The notes beneath the pieces are model-generated. The model saw only the letters and a program-made list of their open reading frames with translations. It ran no database searches and was not told where the DNA came from. From assembly GCA_031549625.1 (NCBI GenBank), contig JAVBPK010000082.1:1-7904 (forward strand): DNA of 7,904 nucleotides. The letters are read 5' to 3'. Shown here one piece after another: positions 6,118 through 7,904 of this stretch (the stretch's first letter is position 1; each line of letters begins with the position of its first letter). A program made the translations under genes and the position numbers. The DNA comes from JAISXK01 sp031549625. Its GTDB lineage: Bacteria; Bacillota; Clostridia; Christensenellales; CAG-138.

Positions 6118-7323
6118 ATGAGTAAAGAATTGATCCAAGTATTAGACAGAGGCACGGACGCACAAACCATCGCGAAGGCGATCCGCGGGCTGGGCGTGTA
6201 TTGCGAGGTAGTGCAAGACGTTGCACAGCAGCCTGGGCTGAAGGGCATTGTCGTAGCAGGCGAAGGCGCCCTCACGATGACGGACATACCGTTTTTGTAT
6301 GTCGGCAATACGGAACAAAACGACACGCTGCAAGAGACGCTTCGCGCGTTCTGCTTTGAGCGTTGCGGCTGCACCGGCGGGTTTTCCATGGAGGCGTTTA
6401 TTGAGGACGCTATTCAGGATATTCGCAAGAAGGTGGGCGATAAAAAGGTGCTGTTGGCGCTTTCGGGCGGCGTTGATTCCGCCGTATGCGCGTTGCTTAT
6501 AAACAAGGCTGTCGGCAAGCAGCTGACTTGCATATTCGTCGATCATGGCCTGATGCGCAAGGATGAGCCAAAGATGATCGAGGAAGTATTTAAAAACACA
6601 TTCGATATCAACCTGCTTATGGTCGACGCGAAAGAACGTTATTACGACTTGCTGCGGGATGTGACCGATCCGGAGCGCAAAAGAAAGATCATCGGCGAAA
6701 CCTTTATCCGACTGTTTGAAGAGGTTGCCAAAACGCTTGGGCAAGTGGAGTATTTGGCGCAAGGCACGATTTATCCCGATATCATCGAGAGCGAAAAGGG
6801 TACATTCGTGAAGAGCCATCACAACGTGGGCGGCCTGCCCGAGCATACCGACTTTAAGGGATATATCGAGCCGCTCCGCAGCCTGTTTAAAGAGGAAGTG
6901 CGCGCTTGCGGGCGTGCGCTTGGCCTGCCTGCCGCGCTGACAGAGCGCCAGCCCTTCCCCGGGCCGGGCCTTGGTGTGCGCATCATTGGGGGCATTACGG
7001 CCGAACGGGTACGCATTCTGCAAGATGTGGACGCCATATTCCGTGAGGAAGTGGAAAAGCTGGGTCAGGGCATTGCAAGCCAATATTTTGCGGTATTGAC
7101 CGACATGCGCAGCGTGGGCATCAAAAACGGGCAACGCGCCTATGGATATACCGTGGCTTTGCGCGCCATTAAAACACCCGATTTTATGACGGCCGAATGG
7201 GTGCGCCTGCCCTACGACATGCTGGCGCATGTTTCCGAACGCATTACGTCCGAAGTGCCGGAAGTGGGCCGTGTTGTATACGATATCACGGCTAAGCCGC
7301 CGGCTTCGGTGGAGTGGGAATGA
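6118..7323 (+). CDS. guaA: GMP synthase with degenerate, shortened amidotransferase domain
   Basis: A 401-residue GMP synthase, against roughly 510-525 for the usual bacterial enzyme. It makes GMP from XMP with ATP and ammonia in de novo purine synthesis. The ATP-pyrophosphatase domain is intact: SGGVDS P-loop (116-121), TCIFVDHGLMRK, AQGTIYPDIIES, KSHHNVGGLP and RQPFPGPGLGVRIIG. The dimerisation domain ends in the canonical KPPASVEWE. The N-terminal domain is the oddity. Residues 5-66 align with the start of a glutamine amidotransferase (VLDRG for VLDFG, GVYCEV, KGIVVAGEG for KGIILSGGP, DIPFLYVGN for DIPVLGICYG). The catalytic Cys is absent, and about 100 residues, including the His-Glu pair (FHPE), are missing before the conserved RAFCFERCGC. 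Ammonia must come from solution or another protein. The start has AAGGAG at 6106-6111, 6 bases upstream. An in-frame TTG at 6031 lies on the promoter and is unlikely. Confidence 0.95.
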   Translation: MSKELIQVLDRGTDAQTIAKAIRGLGVYCEVVQDVAQQPGLKGIVVAGEGALTMTDIPFLYVGNTEQNDTLQETLRAFCFERCGCTGGFSMEAFIEDAIQDIRKKVGDKKVLLALSGGVDSAVCALLINKAVGKQLTCIFVDHGLMRKDEPKMIEEVFKNTFDINLLMVDAKERYYDLLRDVTDPERKRKIIGETFIRLFEEVAKTLGQVEYLAQGTIYPDIIESEKGTFVKSHHNVGGLPEHTDFKGYIEPLRSLFKEEVRACGRALGLPAALTERQPFPGPGLGVRIIGGITAERVRILQDVDAIFREEVEKLGQGIASQYFAVLTDMRSVGIKNGQRAYGYTVALRAIKTPDFMTAEWVRLPYDMLAHVSERITSEVPEVGRVVYDITAKPPASVEWE

Positions 7324-7337
7324 TGCGCTAAACGCTG

Positions 7338-7362
7338 CAAACCCTTGATACAAGCGGGTTTG
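7338..7362. repeat. Hairpin just after guaA
   Basis: CAAACC-CTTG (7338-7347) pairs with CAAG (7351-7354) and GGTTTG (7357-7362) across a 2-nt bulge, with loop ATA. No T-tract follows, so it may be a transcript-stabilising hairpin or part of a junction left by an integrated element. The remaining bases up to 7433 hold no gene I can support. Confidence 0.4.
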
Positions 7363-7433
7363 AGAGGTTGAGATAAGCCTCGCGGCAACGTTTTGCAACA
7401 CTGACAACAACTGATTAAATTTATCCATAAAGT

Positions 7434-7470
7434 AAGAGCTAACTGATTTTTGAAGTCAGTTAGCTCTTTT
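7434..7470 (+). terminator. Intrinsic terminator downstream of guaA
   Basis: AAGAGCTAACTGA (7434-7446) pairs perfectly with TCAGTTAGCTCTT (7456-7468), a 13-bp stem with a 9-nt loop, running into TTTT (7467-7470). It lies 110 bases past the guaA stop. The region 7471-7561 contains no ORF or structure I can support. Confidence 0.8.
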
Positions 7471-7561
7471 GACAGCATGGTCTTGCTCACCTGCTGGGTA
7501 GGAACAAAGATCATCGGCAGACGCGGGATGCGCGCTGATACGATAGAACAACCAAGAAATC

Positions 7562-7609
7562 AGTATCGCAAGAGGGGTGCGGGAGAACCTGCATCCCTCT
7601 TGCGATATT
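7562..7609 (+). other. Long hairpin, 20-22 bp, upstream of the HTH gene
   Basis: Bases 7564-7583 pair with 7588-7607 without a bulge around the loop AGAA; the two non-Watson-Crick positions (7577/7594 and 7581/7590) are G-U in plus-strand RNA. Outside it, G7563/T7608 and A7562/T7609 extend the stem. Only a short TATTT follows, so it is at best a poor terminator. Both arms end in TGCGATA or its complement, which recurs in the promoter just downstream. Confidence 0.75.
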
Positions 7610-7622
7610 TGTAGTATCATGG

Positions 7623-7651
7623 TTGTGTATATTTCGCATTTGCGATATAAT
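7623..7651 (+). promoter_or_regulatory. Promoter of the HTH gene with an internal dyad (operator candidate)
   Basis: TTGTGT (7623-7628), a 17-bp spacer and a perfect TATAAT (7646-7651). The spacer contains the dyad TCGCA-TT-TGCGA (7634-7645), ending right at the -10 box, where a bound repressor would block polymerase. The 9-mer TTGCGATAT occurs here (7640-7648) and 40 bases upstream (7600-7608). Confidence 0.6.
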
Positions 7652-7685
7652 AGGATAAATCTATTCTCAGCAAGGAGAAGCCAAA

Positions 7686-7859
7686 ATGAACGGTATGACG
7701 GCGAAAGAAGCTGCTGAAAAATGGAACATCACGCCTCGCCAAGTACAGCTTTTGTGTGCGAAAGGTCGGATACCCGGCGCGGTTCGTTTTGGCAACGCTT
7801 GGGTTATTCCTTCCGATGCGGAAAAGCCAAAAGATGGCCGTAGCGAGAAGGTAAAGTAA
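7686..7859 (+). CDS. Small helix-turn-helix DNA-binding protein (excisionase/MerR-like)
   Basis: A 57-residue protein with a winged-helix DNA-binding domain of the excisionase/MerR-like (HTH_17) kind. Residues 4-17 (MTAKEAAEKWNITP) form the first helix and turn, RQVQLLCAKGRIPGAV (18-33) the recognition helix and wing start, and RFGNAWVIP (34-42) the closing strand. A basic tail follows (EKPKDGRSEKVK). The ATG at 7686 has AAGGAG (7672-7677) 8 bases upstream; a second ATG at 7695 has no such site. Proteins of this size act as recombination directionality factors in mobile elements or as local regulators, and close relatives occur ahead of accessory genes in Clostridia. It is the first gene of a likely operon with the gene starting at 7880. 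The dyad in its own promoter suggests autoregulation, which is inference. Confidence 0.85.
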   Translation: MNGMTAKEAAEKWNITPRQVQLLCAKGRIPGAVRFGNAWVIPSDAEKPKDGRSEKVK

Positions 7860-7879
7860 TAATCATAAGGGGTGCGCGC

Positions 7880-7904
7880 ATGATTACAGGCGAGCTTAAA
7901 AATA
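7880..7904 (+). CDS. Start of a gene cut by the window edge; possibly type I restriction-modification HsdM
   Basis: An ATG at 7880-7882 follows the HTH stop by 20 bases, with AAGGGG (7867-7872) 7 bases upstream. Only eight codons are visible: MITGELKN. This opening matches what I recall of clostridial HsdM (type I DNA methyltransferase) N-termini, which start with a similar M-x-x-x-E/Q-L-K block before the helical HsdM N-domain. Eight residues cannot prove it, and other families could start this way. If correct, the HTH gene would be the regulator at the head of an R-M operon. Confidence 0.4.

Noticed and set aside
6142..7428. 428-codon open frame antisense to guaA
   Set aside because: It is in exact codon register with guaA, as expected from codon bias in a GC-rich gene. 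It has no recognisable domain, and guaA is certain.
7212..7514. 100-codon minus-strand open frame between guaA and the HTH gene
   Set aside because: It covers the terminator hairpin and the guaA 3' end, and resembles no protein I know.
1..7904. CRISPR arrays, tRNA or rRNA genes
   Set aside because: No regularly spaced repeats and no tRNA or rRNA sequence patterns were seen on either strand.

Overview
The window (7,904 bp) reads as chromosome from a GC-rich, anaerobic Gram-positive bacterium of the class Clostridia. The grounds are: strong AAGGAG/GGAGG ribosome binding sites at ATG starts; sigma-A-type promoters with 17-bp spacers; an SH3-type wall protein; two genes for oxygen-sensitive Fe-S proteins (a radical SAM enzyme and a cysteine desulfidase); and Firmicutes-like GuaA sequence. 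A closer placement (for example Christensenellales or Oscillospirales) is only a guess.

Layout. Bases 1-246 hold the 3' end of an SH3-domain protein gene (+). Convergent to it is a minus-strand two-gene operon: a MEMO/LigB-AMMECR1 fusion (2479-1103) overlapping by 8 bases an AmmeMemoRadiSam radical SAM gene (1110-274). Divergent from the operon is a GNAT acetyltransferase (2664-3200, +). It is convergent with an L-cysteine desulfidase-family gene (4485-3208, -), which has its own promoter and a hairpin-bearing leader. Upstream of that promoter lies a 137-bp inverted-repeat element with a branched, cloverleaf-like core (4661-4797), then the terminator of a DHH-family phosphoesterase gene (5769-4870, -). 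The DHH gene and guaA (6118-7323, +) are transcribed divergently from well-formed promoters; the DHH transcript carries a structured leader of about 180 nt.

The most unusual gene is guaA. The ATP-pyrophosphatase and dimerisation domains of GMP synthase are intact, but the glutamine amidotransferase domain has shrunk to about 85 residues and has lost the catalytic Cys, His and Glu. The enzyme should depend on free ammonia or on a separate amidotransferase.

Downstream of guaA the character changes. A hairpin, a strong intrinsic terminator and a 22-bp RNA-type hairpin lead to a promoter with a dyad between its -35 and -10 boxes. This promoter drives a 57-aa helix-turn-helix protein and then a gene cut by the window edge, whose first residues (MITGELKN) resemble type I restriction-modification HsdM proteins. 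The 3' end of guaA is a known integration hotspot, so 7324-7904 is probably the edge of an accessory or defence island.

The genes do not form one pathway. The operon is the uncharacterised AmmeMemoRadiSam system; the others cover cysteine breakdown, acetylation, small-phosphoester hydrolysis and purine synthesis.
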